Part shown: positions 18,065-27,308 of the stretch, one piece after another
Layout of the letters: the number at the start of each line of letters is the position of its first letter
Position numbering within the stretch: the first letter of the stretch is position 1
NCBI RefSeq assembly: GCF_034669705.1
Contig: NZ_JAXMOR010000016.1
Coordinates: 45,681 to 109,680 of the forward strand
DNA length: 64,000 nucleotides
Direction of reading: 5' to 3'
From: Marinovum sp034669705
GTDB taxonomy: Bacteria > Pseudomonadota > Alphaproteobacteria > Rhodobacterales > Rhodobacteraceae
Made by a program: the position numbers and the translations under genes
The notes under the pieces: generated by a model
What the model was told of the DNA's origin: nothing
Database searches by the model: none
What the model saw: only the letters and a program-made list of their open reading frames with translations

Positions 18065-18862
18065 ATGAGTGCACTGACCAATCCCCTCTCGATGTTCGAC
18101 GTCAAGGGCAAGGTGGCGCTGATCACCGGGGCCTCGGGCGCGTTCGGCATGGTGGCCGCGCGCGTTCTTGGTGGCGCCGGGGCCAAGCTGGTGCTGGTCG
18201 CCGGCAACCAGGAGGCGCTTGACGAGATCGCCGGCGAATGCCGCGACATGGGCGCCGAGGTGACGGCAATCAACACGCGCCCCTCTGACGAAGAGACCTG
18301 CAACGGCCTCGTGGCGCAGGCGGTCGAGGCCTACGGGCAGCTCGACATCCTCGTGGTGGCCTCTGGCATGAACAAGGTGGCGCTGATCAATGACATGGCG
18401 CCGGAGACCTTTACCTCGGTGATGGACGCCAATGTCACGCAAAGCTGGCTCTTGGCACGTGCCGCCGCCGGCCAGATGAAGGCGCAGGGGCAGGGTGGCA
18501 AGATCGTGCTGGTTTCCTCGGCACGCGGGCTGCTGGGCCACCCGGCGGGCTACACCGCCTATTGCGCGTCGAAGGCCGCGACCGACGGCATCGTGAAAGC
18601 CTTGGGCTGCGAGCTTGGCCCCACCGGCATCACCGTCAACGCCATCGCGCCGACGGTTTTCCGCTCGCCGCTCACCGCCTGGATGTTCGAGGACACCGAC
18701 AAGGCGAAAGAGGTCCGCAAGGGCTTTCTCGCCCGCGTGCCCAAGGGTCGGCTGGGCGAGCCGGAAGACCTCGCCGGGCCGCTCCTGTTCCTCGCCTCGA
18801 AGGCGTCAGATTTCTACACCGGGCATATCCTTTATGCCGACGGTGGCTATACGGCGGGTTGA
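18065..18862 (+). CDS. Short-chain dehydrogenase/reductase
   Basis: 265-aa classical SDR. The cofactor loop TGASGAFG is at about 21-28, with catalytic S152, Y166 and K170 (YCASK). The usual NNAG is replaced by VASGMNK, as in some SDR subgroups. The C-terminal YADGGYTAG is typical. Translationally close to its neighbours (3 bp on each side), it probably oxidises or reduces a hydroxyl or keto intermediate just before the following hydroxyacid dehydrogenase acts. Confidence 0.9.
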   Translation: MSALTNPLSMFDVKGKVALITGASGAFGMVAARVLGGAGAKLVLVAGNQEALDEIAGECRDMGAEVTAINTRPSDEETCNGLVAQAVEAYGQLDILVVASGMNKVALINDMAPETFTSVMDANVTQSWLLARAAAGQMKAQGQGGKIVLVSSARGLLGHPAGYTAYCASKAATDGIVKALGCELGPTGITVNAIAPTVFRSPLTAWMFEDTDKAKEVRKGFLARVPKGRLGEPEDLAGPLLFLASKASDFYTGHILYADGGYTAG

Positions 18863-18865
18863 GCG

Positions 18866-19792
18866 ATGGTTCCCAAGAAGCAACAGATGGCCGTCATCGG
18901 TGCCGGGCTCATGGGCCACGGCATCGCCCTGACGCTGGCCCGTGCCGGGCAATATGTGACGATCACCGACCCGCATGAAGAGACGCTGAAATCGGCGCCG
19001 AAGCGGATCTCGGACAGTCTCAAGGTGCTGGGCGCCGAGGAAGAGGAGATTGCCCGCGCGCTGAAGCTGATCGAGCTCTGTTCCTCGGTCCGGACAGCCG
19101 TGAAACAGGCGGATTTCGTCTTCGAGGCGGCGCCGGAAAAGCTCGACCTCAAGCGCAGGATCTTCGCCGAGGTCGAGGAACATGCGCCCAAGGAGGCGGT
19201 GCTGGCGTCCAACACCTCGGTGATTCAGATCACCAAGATCATGGAGGGGCTGACGCTGCGCGAGCGGGCGCTTGGCACCCATTGGTGGAACCCGCCGCAC
19301 ATGATCCCGCTGGTCGAGGTCATCAAGACCGAATGGACCGACGGCGAGGTCGCCGACCGGATGATGGCGCTGCTGGCCAGCGCCGGAAAGACCCCGGTGA
19401 TGGTGGAAAAGGACGTGCCGGGCTTTATCGGCAACCGGCTGCAACATGCCCTCTGGCGCGAGGCGGTGAGCCTTGTCGAGCGCGGCATCTGTGACGCCGA
19501 GGCGGTCGATACGGTGGTGAAATCCTGCTTCGGACGGCGGCTGGCCGTGCTCGGCCCGCTGGAGAACGCCGATCTGGTGGGCACCGACCTGACGCTGGAT
19601 ATCCACGAGAACGTGCTGTTTGATCTGGAAAGCCGGCAAGGCCCGTCGCCCTACCTCAAGCAACTCGTCGAGGACGGCAAGCTCGGGATGAAATCGGGCG
19701 AGGGGTTCCGCAAGTGGACCGAGGCCGAGGCCGAGGCGGTGCGCGCCCGCGTGGGCAATCATTTGCGGAAACTGGACGGAATTCTCGACTAG
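18866..19792 (+). CDS. 3-hydroxyacyl-CoA dehydrogenase family protein (hydroxyacid dehydrogenase type)
   Basis: 308-aa NAD-dependent dehydrogenase. GAGLMG (12-17) binds NAD. The His-Glu dyad is H139 (GTHWWNPPHM) with E151 (LVEVI). DVPGFIGNRLQHALWREA marks the C-terminal dimerisation domain. Its length matches single-function members such as lambda-crystallin/L-gulonate and L-carnitine dehydrogenases rather than fused FadB. It would convert a 3-hydroxy acid to a 3-keto acid, the substrate class of the BKACE encoded six genes downstream in the same run. Whether the substrate is a free acid or a CoA ester is undecided. Confidence 0.9.
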   Translation: MVPKKQQMAVIGAGLMGHGIALTLARAGQYVTITDPHEETLKSAPKRISDSLKVLGAEEEEIARALKLIELCSSVRTAVKQADFVFEAAPEKLDLKRRIFAEVEEHAPKEAVLASNTSVIQITKIMEGLTLRERALGTHWWNPPHMIPLVEVIKTEWTDGEVADRMMALLASAGKTPVMVEKDVPGFIGNRLQHALWREAVSLVERGICDAEAVDTVVKSCFGRRLAVLGPLENADLVGTDLTLDIHENVLFDLESRQGPSPYLKQLVEDGKLGMKSGEGFRKWTEAEAEAVRARVGNHLRKLDGILD

Positions 19793-19834
19793 AGTGAAAA
19801 AGCCGGTGGGAGACCGGCGCATTGGGAGGACAAC

Positions 19835-21109
19835 ATGAACAAATTCAAGACACCGTCACGCCGCAAGTTCCTGACCGGGGGCACAGCCCTGCTGGCCGCT
19901 CCGGCGATCCTGCGCGGCACCCGCGCCTATGCGCAGACGCCGACGCTGAAGGTCGGTCACGTCAGCCCGCGCACCGGCCCCTTGGCGGGCTTTGCCGAGG
20001 CCGATGACTACGTGCTGGCCGCGATCCAGGAACAGTTCAACGCCGGCATCGAGAACAACGGCAAGACCTGGAATATCGAGATCATCTCGAAGGACAGCCA
20101 GTCCAACCCCAACCGCGCCGCGGAAGTGGCCGCCGACCTGATCCTCGGCGACGAGGTCGACATCATCGTTGCGGCCTCGACGCCCGACACGGTGAACCCG
20201 GTCTCTGATCAGGCCGAGATCAACGAGGTGCCCTGCATCACCACAGACTGCCCGTGGCAGCCCTACTTCTTCGGCCGCAACGGCGTGCCGGGGCAGGGGT
20301 TCGACTATACCTACCATTTCTTCTGGGGGCTGGAGGACGTGATCGCCGCCTTCCTCGACATGTGGGACAAGGCCGGCGTGCAGAAGGTCGTCGGCGGGCT
20401 GTTTCCGAACGACGCCGACGGCAATGCCTGGGGCGACGCCGAGCTGGGCCTGCCCAAGCCGCTGGCCGCCGCCGGCTACGACCTGACCGACCCCGGCAGG
20501 TATCAGCCGCTGACCGATGATTTCTCGAACTACATCAACGCCTTCAAAGAGGCGGGCGCGGAAATCGTCACCGGCAACATGATCCCGCCGGACTTCGCCA
20601 CCTTCTGGTCGCAGGCGGCGCAGCAGGGCTTCAACCCCAAGGTCGTGACCATCGGCAAGGCGCTGCTCTTCCCCTCGGTGATCGAGTCGCTGGGCGACCG
20701 GGGCGACGGCCTCTCGTCCGAGGTCTGGTGGTCGCCGAACCACCCGTTCAATTCCTCGCTCACCGGGGCAAGCGCCAAAGAGCTGGCCGAGGGCTATTCC
20801 GCCGCCTCTGGCCGGCCCTGGACCCAGCCGATCGGCTTCAAGCACGCGCTCTTCGAGGTGGTGGCCGACGTGGTGCGCCGCGCCGAGGATCTCGAGGATT
20901 ACGAGTCCATCGCCGCGGCGATCCCGGAGACCAAGCTCGACACCATCGTGGGCCCGGTCGACTGGTCGAACGGCCCGATCAACAACGTCACCAAGACGCC
21001 GCTGGTCGCGGGCCAGTGGCAGAAGGAGGGTGACGGCTTCGATCTGAAGATCGTGGCCAATTCGGCCGCACCCGAGATCCCGTTGACCGGCGAGCTGAAA
21101 CTGCTCTGA
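19835..21109 (+). CDS. ABC transporter substrate-binding protein, branched-chain amino acid (HAAT) family
   Basis: 424-aa periplasmic binding protein. The N-terminus has a twin-arginine signal, SRRKFLTGG with R9-R10, and a cleavage region around TRAYAQ, so export is probably by Tat. The mature part begins LKVGHVSPRTGPLAGFAEAD, typical of amide/urea-type LivJ relatives. GGGAGG lies ahead of the ATG. It is followed by a strong stem-loop and then the two ATPases and two permeases of the same importer. HAAT importers of this kind carry amino acids, amides, aromatic acids and other compounds; the ligand is not readable. Confidence 0.92.
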   Translation: MNKFKTPSRRKFLTGGTALLAAPAILRGTRAYAQTPTLKVGHVSPRTGPLAGFAEADDYVLAAIQEQFNAGIENNGKTWNIEIISKDSQSNPNRAAEVAADLILGDEVDIIVAASTPDTVNPVSDQAEINEVPCITTDCPWQPYFFGRNGVPGQGFDYTYHFFWGLEDVIAAFLDMWDKAGVQKVVGGLFPNDADGNAWGDAELGLPKPLAAAGYDLTDPGRYQPLTDDFSNYINAFKEAGAEIVTGNMIPPDFATFWSQAAQQGFNPKVVTIGKALLFPSVIESLGDRGDGLSSEVWWSPNHPFNSSLTGASAKELAEGYSAASGRPWTQPIGFKHALFEVVADVVRRAEDLEDYESIAAAIPETKLDTIVGPVDWSNGPINNVTKTPLVAGQWQKEGDGFDLKIVANSAAPEIPLTGELKLL

Positions 21110-21116
21110 CCGCAAG

Positions 21117-21138
21117 GGGCGGCGTTCGCGCGCCGCCC
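21117..21138 (+). other. Stem-loop downstream of binding-protein gene
   Basis: GGGCGGCG (21117-21124) and CGCCGCCC (21131-21138) form a perfect 8-bp stem with a 6-base loop, without a following T run. It sits between the abundant binding-protein cistron and the ATPase gene, where such hairpins usually protect the upstream mRNA from 3' decay. Confidence 0.6.
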
Positions 21139-21162
21139 GACACCGCTCAACCGGAGACCCCG

Positions 21163-21891
21163 ATGACGCAGATACTGCAACTTGACGGCGTGTCGAAATC
21201 CTTCGGCGCGGTGACCGTCGCTGACGGCCTGACCTACGGGCTGAACCAAGGCGAGGCGCTGGGCGTGCTCGGGCCGAACGGTGCCGGCAAGACCTCAATG
21301 TTCAACCTGATCACCGGCACGCTGAAGGCCGACAGTGGCCGCATCCATTTTGCCGGCGAGGACATCACCGGGCTCAGCGCCGCGCGGCGCTCGCGCTCGG
21401 GCATTGCCCGCAGTTTTCAGGTGCCGCAGCCGTTCACCCACATGACGGTGTTCGAGAACGCCATGGTGGCGGCGACGCAATCGGCAGGGCTTCGGGGCCG
21501 CGAGGCGGAACGGCTCTGCATCGAGGTGCTCGACCAGACCGAACTGTTGGACAAGGCCAATGCGCGTGCCGGGGGGCTGACCCTGCTCAACCGCAAGCGG
21601 CTGGAGCTGACCCGCGCGCTCTGTGCCAAACCGCGGCTCCTGCTGCTCGACGAGATCGCCGGCGGGCTGACCGAGGCGGAATGCAAATCCCTGATCGCCA
21701 CCATCCGCAGCATTCACGCCAGCGGCGTCTCGATCATCTGGATCGAGCATGTGGTGCATGCACTGATGGCGGTGGTCGAGCGGCTGATCGTGATCGATTT
21801 CGGCAAGAAGATCGCCGAGGGCGAACCGAAAGCCATCATGGAAAGCCCGGAAGTGCAGGAAATTTACCTGGGAATTGAAGCCGATGCCTGA
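21163..21891 (+). CDS. ABC transporter ATP-binding protein, LivG type
   Basis: 242-aa ATPase of the HAAT importer. Walker A GPNGAGKT is at 37-44, Walker B LLLLDEIAGGL at about 160-170, and the H-loop is in WIEHVV. The C-signature region reads GGLTLLNRKRLEL (about 138-150), lacking LSGGQ, as in part of the LivG group; the partner LivF keeps a normal LSGGQ. Its end overlaps the start of the LivF gene by 8 bases. Inner-membrane peripheral, working with the two permeases below. Confidence 0.93.
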   Translation: MTQILQLDGVSKSFGAVTVADGLTYGLNQGEALGVLGPNGAGKTSMFNLITGTLKADSGRIHFAGEDITGLSAARRSRSGIARSFQVPQPFTHMTVFENAMVAATQSAGLRGREAERLCIEVLDQTELLDKANARAGGLTLLNRKRLELTRALCAKPRLLLLDEIAGGLTEAECKSLIATIRSIHASGVSIIWIEHVVHALMAVVERLIVIDFGKKIAEGEPKAIMESPEVQEIYLGIEADA

Positions 21892-22591
21892 CGCGATCCT
21901 GACACTCACCGGTCTCGATGCCTATTACGGCGATTTCCAGGCGCTTTACGGCGTCGATCTGGAGGTCAACGAGGGCGAGGTGCTGGCAATCATCGGCGCC
22001 AATGGTGCCGGCAAGACGACGCTGTTGCGCTCGATCGCCGGGCTGATCGGCAACAAGGCGGACCAGGTGCGCTTTCGCGGCAAGGCCATCGGTGCCGAGC
22101 GCCCCGACGTGGTGGCGCAGATGGGCCTCGCCATGGTGCCCGAGGGGCGGCAGCTCTTCCAGTCGCTCTCGGTCGAGGAGAACCTGATGATCGGCGGCCG
22201 GGTGAACCGCGAGGGTCCGTGGACCCTGACCCGCGTCTACGAGCTCTTCCCGATCCTCGAGGAGCGCCGTTCGCAGGCTTCGACCTCGCTCTCGGGCGGT
22301 CAGCAGCAGATGGTCGCCATCGGCCGCGCGCTGATGGCCAACCCCGATCTGATCATGTTCGACGAGATCAGCCTCGGCCTCGCGCCGGTGATCATCCGCG
22401 ACATCTACAAGGCGCTGCCCGGCATCGTCGGCGGCGGCATGAGCGCGGTGATCGTCGAGCAGGACATCACCAAGGCGCTGGCGGTCTCGTCCCGCGTCTA
22501 CTGCCTGCAGGAGGGCCGGGTCTCGCTTCAGGGCAGGTCCGACACCGTCTCGCGCGAGGATATCGCGCGCGCCTATTTCGGAGTGGCATGA
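21884..22591 (+). CDS. ABC transporter ATP-binding protein, LivF type
   Basis: 235-aa ATPase. It has Walker A GANGAGKTT, canonical signature LSGGQQQMVAIGRAL, Walker B LIMFDEISLGL and H-loop IVEQD. The ATG at 21884 is chosen; an in-frame TTG 9 bp upstream is unnecessary. The gene overlaps livG by 8 bases and its stop overlaps the permease start by 4 bases, so the importer genes are translationally coupled. Confidence 0.93.
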   Translation: MPDAILTLTGLDAYYGDFQALYGVDLEVNEGEVLAIIGANGAGKTTLLRSIAGLIGNKADQVRFRGKAIGAERPDVVAQMGLAMVPEGRQLFQSLSVEENLMIGGRVNREGPWTLTRVYELFPILEERRSQASTSLSGGQQQMVAIGRALMANPDLIMFDEISLGLAPVIIRDIYKALPGIVGGGMSAVIVEQDITKALAVSSRVYCLQEGRVSLQGRSDTVSREDIARAYFGVA

Positions 22592-23454
22592 TGGATTTCG
22601 TGAACGCAGTGGTTCAGGGCACCTTGCTGGGCGGGCTCTATGCGCTTTTCGCCGCCGGTCTCAGCCTGATCTTCGGGGTGATGCGGCTGGTCAATATCGC
22701 CCATGGCGATCTGATCGTGCTGGCCGCCTATCTCGGGCTGACCACCACCGTCATGCTCGGTGTGCATCCGCTGGTGGCGCTGATCGTGGTGGCGCTGGCG
22801 ATGGCGGGCATCGGCTATGTGCTGCAACGGGCGGTGCTGAACCATACCCTCGGCGATGATATCCTGCCGCCGCTGCTGGTGACCTTTGGCCTGTCGGTGA
22901 TCATCCAGAACGCTTTGCTGGAGGGTTACAGCGCCGATCCGCAGAAGATGGACGCCGGCGCGCTGGAGACCGCCTCGGTCGCTGTCGGCCCGCTGTCGCT
23001 GGGCGTGCTGCCGCTGTTGACCTTCGCCATCGCAGTGGCGGTGATCGCCGGTCTGCAATGGACCTTCTACCGCACGCCGCTGGGCCGTGCCTTCCGCGCC
23101 ACCTCGGACAACCAGGATATCGCCCAGCTCATGGGGCTGAACAAGCGTCATGTCTTCGGCCTCGCCATGGCGCTGGCCTTGGCGGTGACGGCGGTGGCCG
23201 GCATCCTCTTGGGCATACGCACCAGTTTCGATCCGTCAGTGGGCGGTGGCAGGTTGATCTTCGGCTTCGAGGCGGTGATCATCGGCGGCCTCGGCAACCT
23301 CTGGGGCACGCTGGTCGGCGGCGTCATCCTCGGCGTGGCCCAGACCGTGGGCGCGACGATCAACCCGGGCTGGCAGCTTCTGGCAGGCCACATCGCCTTT
23401 CTCGTCATTCTCGCCGTGCGCCCCAACGGCCTTTTCCCGAGGATCAGCGGATGA
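22588..23454 (+). CDS. ABC transporter permease, LivH type
   Basis: 288-aa inner-membrane permease with about eight hydrophobic segments. Family landmarks are LGGLYALFAAGLSLIFGVMR, the GDLIVLAAY segment, and GFEAVIIGGLGNLWGTLVGG near the C-terminus. Start at the first of two adjacent ATGs overlapping the livF stop; the stop overlaps the next permease by ATGA. It forms the translocation pore together with the LivM-type protein. Confidence 0.93.
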   Translation: MMDFVNAVVQGTLLGGLYALFAAGLSLIFGVMRLVNIAHGDLIVLAAYLGLTTTVMLGVHPLVALIVVALAMAGIGYVLQRAVLNHTLGDDILPPLLVTFGLSVIIQNALLEGYSADPQKMDAGALETASVAVGPLSLGVLPLLTFAIAVAVIAGLQWTFYRTPLGRAFRATSDNQDIAQLMGLNKRHVFGLAMALALAVTAVAGILLGIRTSFDPSVGGGRLIFGFEAVIIGGLGNLWGTLVGGVILGVAQTVGATINPGWQLLAGHIAFLVILAVRPNGLFPRISG

Positions 23455-24464
23455 ACACAGATATCCGGATAAGCCGCACCTCCAACGCGGCGAAAGTGGC
23501 CGCCATACTGGGCGCGCTGATCGTGGTGATCCTGATCGCCGCGCCTTACTGGGCAGGCCGGGCCGACATGCGGCTGATGGGCGAGATTTTCCTCTACCTC
23601 GCGCTGGCAAGCTTGTGGAACCTGCTGGCGGGCTACGCCGGGCTGGTGTCGGTCGGCCAGCAGGCCTATGTAGGCTTCGGCGGCTACATGCTGTTTGCTC
23701 TGACCATCTTTGCCGGGCTGCCGCCTTTGGTCGCTATTGCGCTGGCGGGTGTGCTGGGCGCGCTGATCTCGATCCCCGTCGCGGCGCTGATCTTCCGGCT
23801 GAGGGGCGCCTATTTCGCCATCGGCACCTGGGTCATGGCCGAGGTCTTCCGGCTGACCTTCGCGCAGGTCTCGGCGCTGGGCGGCGGCTCCGGCACGTCG
23901 CTGCCGACCGATATCGTGCGTTCGATGGCCGATGGCCGGTCCGAGCGTGAGGCGCTCAGCTATTGGCTGGCATTGGGCGCGGCGCTCATCGTCGTCACCG
24001 CCGTCTACCTGCTCCTGCGCTCGCGCAAGGGGCTGGCGCTGACCGCGATCCGCGACAATGAACTGGCCTCGGCCTCGCTCGGCATCGACATCTGGCGCAC
24101 CAAGTTCTTCGTCTATGTCGTGACCTCCGGCCTGACCGCCATCGTCGGCGCGCTGATCTTCCTGCAGAAGCTGCGGATTTCGCCCGACGCGGCCTTCTCC
24201 GTCAACGACTGGACCGCCTTCGTGATCTTTATCGTCGTCATCGGCGGGATCGGCACCATCGAAGGCCCCATCATCGGCACCATCGTCTTCTTCCTGCTGC
24301 GCGAAACCCTCGCCGACCTCGGTACCATCTACCTGATGGTCCTCGGCCTCGTCGCCATCGTGGTGATGCTGAAGGCGCCGCAGGGGGTCTGGGGCTTCAT
24401 CCGTCACCGCTTCGATCTGCAACTCTTCCCGCTCGGCTACCGCGTCGAGCGCAAGGACACCTGA
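23451..24464 (+). CDS. ABC transporter permease, LivM type
   Basis: 337-aa inner-membrane permease with nine to ten predicted helices. LWNLLAGYAGLVSVGQQAYVGFGGY and GLALTAIRDNELASASLGID are typical of LivM. It overlaps the LivH-type gene by 4 bases and is followed 13 bp later by the BKACE gene with an AAGGAGG site, tying the importer to the catabolic enzyme. Confidence 0.93.
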   Translation: MNTDIRISRTSNAAKVAAILGALIVVILIAAPYWAGRADMRLMGEIFLYLALASLWNLLAGYAGLVSVGQQAYVGFGGYMLFALTIFAGLPPLVAIALAGVLGALISIPVAALIFRLRGAYFAIGTWVMAEVFRLTFAQVSALGGGSGTSLPTDIVRSMADGRSEREALSYWLALGAALIVVTAVYLLLRSRKGLALTAIRDNELASASLGIDIWRTKFFVYVVTSGLTAIVGALIFLQKLRISPDAAFSVNDWTAFVIFIVVIGGIGTIEGPIIGTIVFFLLRETLADLGTIYLMVLGLVAIVVMLKAPQGVWGFIRHRFDLQLFPLGYRVERKDT

Positions 24465-24477
24465 CAAGGAGGCCATC

Positions 24478-25413
24478 ATGGCTCGCCAGAAAACCATCAT
24501 CACCTGCGCCATCACCGGCGCGATCCACACGCCCACCATGTCGGACGCGCTGCCCTATACCTATGACGACATCGCGCAACAGGCGATGGACGCGGCCGAG
24601 GCCGGGGCGTCGATCCTGCACCTGCACGCCCGCGACAACGAGACCGGGGCGCCCTCGGTCGACGTCAAGGACTTCCAGCCTTTCCTGCCGCGGATCAAGC
24701 AGGCGACGGATGCGGTGGTCAACATCTCCACGGGGGGCTCGCTGAGCCTCTCGATTCAGGACCGGATCACCCCGGCCAAGACGTTCAGCCCCGAGATGTG
24801 TTCGCTCAACATGGGGTCGATGAACTTCTCGTTCCACCCGCTGGCCAAGCGCTATTCCGACGATGACTGGAAGTTCGACTGGGAGAAGGATTACGTCGCC
24901 AATTCCGACGGCAACATCTTTCGCAACACCTTCCGCGACATCAAGGAAGCGGCCGACACGCTGGCCCCGCATGACATCAAGTTCGAGCATGAATGCTATG
25001 ACGTCGGCCATCTCTACAATCTGAAATTCTGCATGGATATCGGGCTGTTCAAGGCACCGGTCTTCATCCAGTTCATCTTTGGCATCCTCGGCGGCATCGG
25101 ACCCGAGGTCGACAACCTGGTGTTCATGAAGCGCACCGCCGACCGGCTCTTCGGCGACGATTACCGCTGGTCGGTGCTGGGCGCGGGCGGATCGCAGATG
25201 AACCTCGCCACCACCGCCAGCCAGATGGGCGGCAACGTCCGTGTCGGATTGGAGGACAGCCTGTTCCTCAGCCGTGGTAAGCTGGCCGAAAGCAACGCCG
25301 CCCAGGTCACCAAGATCCGCCGAATCGTCGAGGACCTGGGCTGCGAGGTCGCCACGCCCGACGAGGCGCGCGAGATCCTCGCGCTCAAGGGCGGTGACCG
25401 GGTGAAGTTCTGA
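24478..25413 (+). CDS. BKACE-family beta-keto acid cleavage enzyme
   Basis: 311-aa member of the 3-keto-5-aminohexanoate cleavage (Kce/BKACE) family. The Zn motif H48-L-H50 in LHLHARDNETG is intact, and SVLGAGGSQM and GGNVRVGLEDS are family hallmarks. These enzymes condense a beta-keto acid with acetyl-CoA and split it into a new CoA ester plus acetoacetate. In the same run lies a 3-hydroxyacid dehydrogenase that could supply the beta-keto acid, an arrangement like carnitine degradation. A strong ribosome site (AAGGAGG) suggests good expression. Specific substrate unknown. Confidence 0.92.
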   Translation: MARQKTIITCAITGAIHTPTMSDALPYTYDDIAQQAMDAAEAGASILHLHARDNETGAPSVDVKDFQPFLPRIKQATDAVVNISTGGSLSLSIQDRITPAKTFSPEMCSLNMGSMNFSFHPLAKRYSDDDWKFDWEKDYVANSDGNIFRNTFRDIKEAADTLAPHDIKFEHECYDVGHLYNLKFCMDIGLFKAPVFIQFIFGILGGIGPEVDNLVFMKRTADRLFGDDYRWSVLGAGGSQMNLATTASQMGGNVRVGLEDSLFLSRGKLAESNAAQVTKIRRIVEDLGCEVATPDEAREILALKGGDRVKF

Positions 25414-25426
25414 GAAGGCCGCGCAG

Positions 25427-26239
25427 ATGCCACGTATCGAACCGCAAGACCCGACCCTGAAGGACCTCTCCGGGCTGCATCTCTGGCACGCGCCGATGTC
25501 GAGCTGTTCGCAGCGCGTCAGGATCGTGCTGGCCGAGACCGGTCAGGCGTTCGAGAGCCATCTGGTGAACCTCGAGAAGGACGAGCACGCCACCGAGGCC
25601 TATCAGAGGATCCACCCCAAGGGGCTGGTGCCGGCGCTGGTCGATGACGGCGCGCTGATCATCGAGTCGATCGATATCATCCGGCATCTGGCTGGTCGCA
25701 ACCCGGCGCTGGCGGCGACCACCCAGCCGGAGTTGCTGGAGAAGGCGGATGCGGCGCAACTGGACCTGAAGCTCCTGACCTTCGAGTTCCTGTTCCGCGC
25801 CGCCCCGCCACCGCCGCCAGAGGTGGCGGAGGCGTTCCAGAAGCGGCACCGCAACGACTGGCTCAAGCAGTTCCGCCGCGAGTTCGCCGCCGGCTTCGAC
25901 CCCGAGCGGATCGACGCCGCCGTGCGCCGCACCGACGAGGGGTTCCGTCACCTCGACGCGCTGCTGTCGGACGGGCGGAGTTACCTGGCGGGCGAGGAAT
26001 TCTCGCTCGCCGATATCGCCTGGATGCCGAACCTGCATCGCTTCGACCTGATGGGCTGGCCCTACGCCCGCACGCCGCACCTCAAGGCCTGGTTCGACCG
26101 GGTTTCGGCGCGGCCAAGCTACGCGCAGGCGCTGGAGGCCTGGGAGGACGCGCCGGCCATCGAGGCCTTCACCGCCTACACCGAGACACGCCGCAAGGCC
26201 GGCACCGATATCCGCAGCTTTGGCGGATTGGACGGTTGA
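25427..26239 (+). CDS. Glutathione S-transferase family protein
   Basis: 270-aa GST. The N-terminal thioredoxin-like domain (about 17-92) contains LWHAPMSSCSQRVRIVLAE, with the Ser/Cys pair at the glutathione site, and PALVDDG before the cis-Pro/IIES segment. The C-terminal helical domain runs to about 240 with FSLADIAWMPNLHR. It is embedded between the BKACE and TRAP genes, so it may isomerise, conjugate or dehalogenate a pathway compound. The reaction type cannot be told from sequence. Confidence 0.88.
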   Translation: MPRIEPQDPTLKDLSGLHLWHAPMSSCSQRVRIVLAETGQAFESHLVNLEKDEHATEAYQRIHPKGLVPALVDDGALIIESIDIIRHLAGRNPALAATTQPELLEKADAAQLDLKLLTFEFLFRAAPPPPPEVAEAFQKRHRNDWLKQFRREFAAGFDPERIDAAVRRTDEGFRHLDALLSDGRSYLAGEEFSLADIAWMPNLHRFDLMGWPYARTPHLKAWFDRVSARPSYAQALEAWEDAPAIEAFTAYTETRRKAGTDIRSFGGLDG

Positions 26240-26294
26240 GAGTTTACGACGGGGGCGACCGCACCGCACAGCCGGTCAAACACGGGAGAGAGAC

Positions 26295-27308
26295 ATGACA
26301 CTGAAACTTGCACTTATCGCCTCGACGCTGATCGTCGCGGGCAGCGCGGCCAGCGCCAAGACGCGGCTTTTGGTCAACTGCTTCTGGCCGTCGAGCCACT
26401 TCGTCTGTTCCGAGGTGCTGCCGGGCTGGATCGCAGAGGTCGAGCGGGTGACCGAAGGCCGGGTGACGGGCAACATCCCGCCAAAATCCGTGGCCCCGCC
26501 GCCAGAACAGCTTGCGGCCGTGGAGAAGGGCATCGTCGATGTCTCGATCAGCTTCAACGGCTTCCTGTCCGAAGCCATCGGGCCGGAGGTGGCGATGCTG
26601 CCGTTTGTCGGCAATTACGACCCCGAGACCATGTCCCGCGCGCTCTGGGCCACGAACCGCAAGTTCTTTGCCGACGAGATCGAAAACGTACACCTGCTGT
26701 CGCAGTTCGTGATCAACCCCGGCGAGCTCTACAGCCAGACCGACACGCCGATCAATTCGATCGACGATCTTGCGAACCGCAAGATGTGGGTGCTGCCCGG
26801 CCCGCTCGCCGCGATCACCAAGAGCCTCGGCACCGGCGTGGTCTCCACCCCGGCGGTGAAGTCGAACGAGATCATCTCGCGCGGCGTGGTCGACGGCCAC
26901 CTCGGGCTCGATCCGCAGGGCGTGCAGGCGTTCCAGCTGTTCCCCTATACCAAGTCGAACACCAAGTTCGAAAAGCCGCTCTACACCACCTCCTTTTCGG
27001 TCTTTGCCAACAAGGACAAGTGGGCCGAGATCTCGGCCGAAGATCAGGCGGCAATCATGAGCGTCTCTGGCGATGTTCTGGGCGCAATCGCGGGGGCGCG
27101 CTGGAAATCCGCGACCGATGCGGCGGTTGAGGATTATGCCGAAGCAGGCATCGAGGTGGTCGCCGCCGATCCGGCCTTCGAGCAGGCCCTGATCGAGGCC
27201 GCGGCACCGGTGACCGAGGATTGGCTCAAGAGAGCCGGCGATGCCGGCATCGACGCTCAGGCCGCGCTCGACTTCTACCGCAGCCAAGTGGAAGGGGCGA
27301 TGAACTGA
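26295..27308 (+). CDS. TRAP transporter substrate-binding protein, DctP type
   Basis: 337-aa periplasmic protein. The signal peptide KLALIASTLIVAGSAASA is cleaved at about residue 21. The core has VTEGRVTGNIPPKSVAPPPEQ and a NRKMWVLPG segment, in which the usual conserved Arg region of DctP is recognisable. The ATG after GGGAGAGAGAC was chosen over an upstream in-frame start inside the GST gene's end. The stop overlaps the DctQ start (TGATG). It is the second importer system in this gene run. Confidence 0.88.
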   Translation: MTLKLALIASTLIVAGSAASAKTRLLVNCFWPSSHFVCSEVLPGWIAEVERVTEGRVTGNIPPKSVAPPPEQLAAVEKGIVDVSISFNGFLSEAIGPEVAMLPFVGNYDPETMSRALWATNRKFFADEIENVHLLSQFVINPGELYSQTDTPINSIDDLANRKMWVLPGPLAAITKSLGTGVVSTPAVKSNEIISRGVVDGHLGLDPQGVQAFQLFPYTKSNTKFEKPLYTTSFSVFANKDKWAEISAEDQAAIMSVSGDVLGAIAGARWKSATDAAVEDYAEAGIEVVAADPAFEQALIEAAAPVTEDWLKRAGDAGIDAQAALDFYRSQVEGAMN

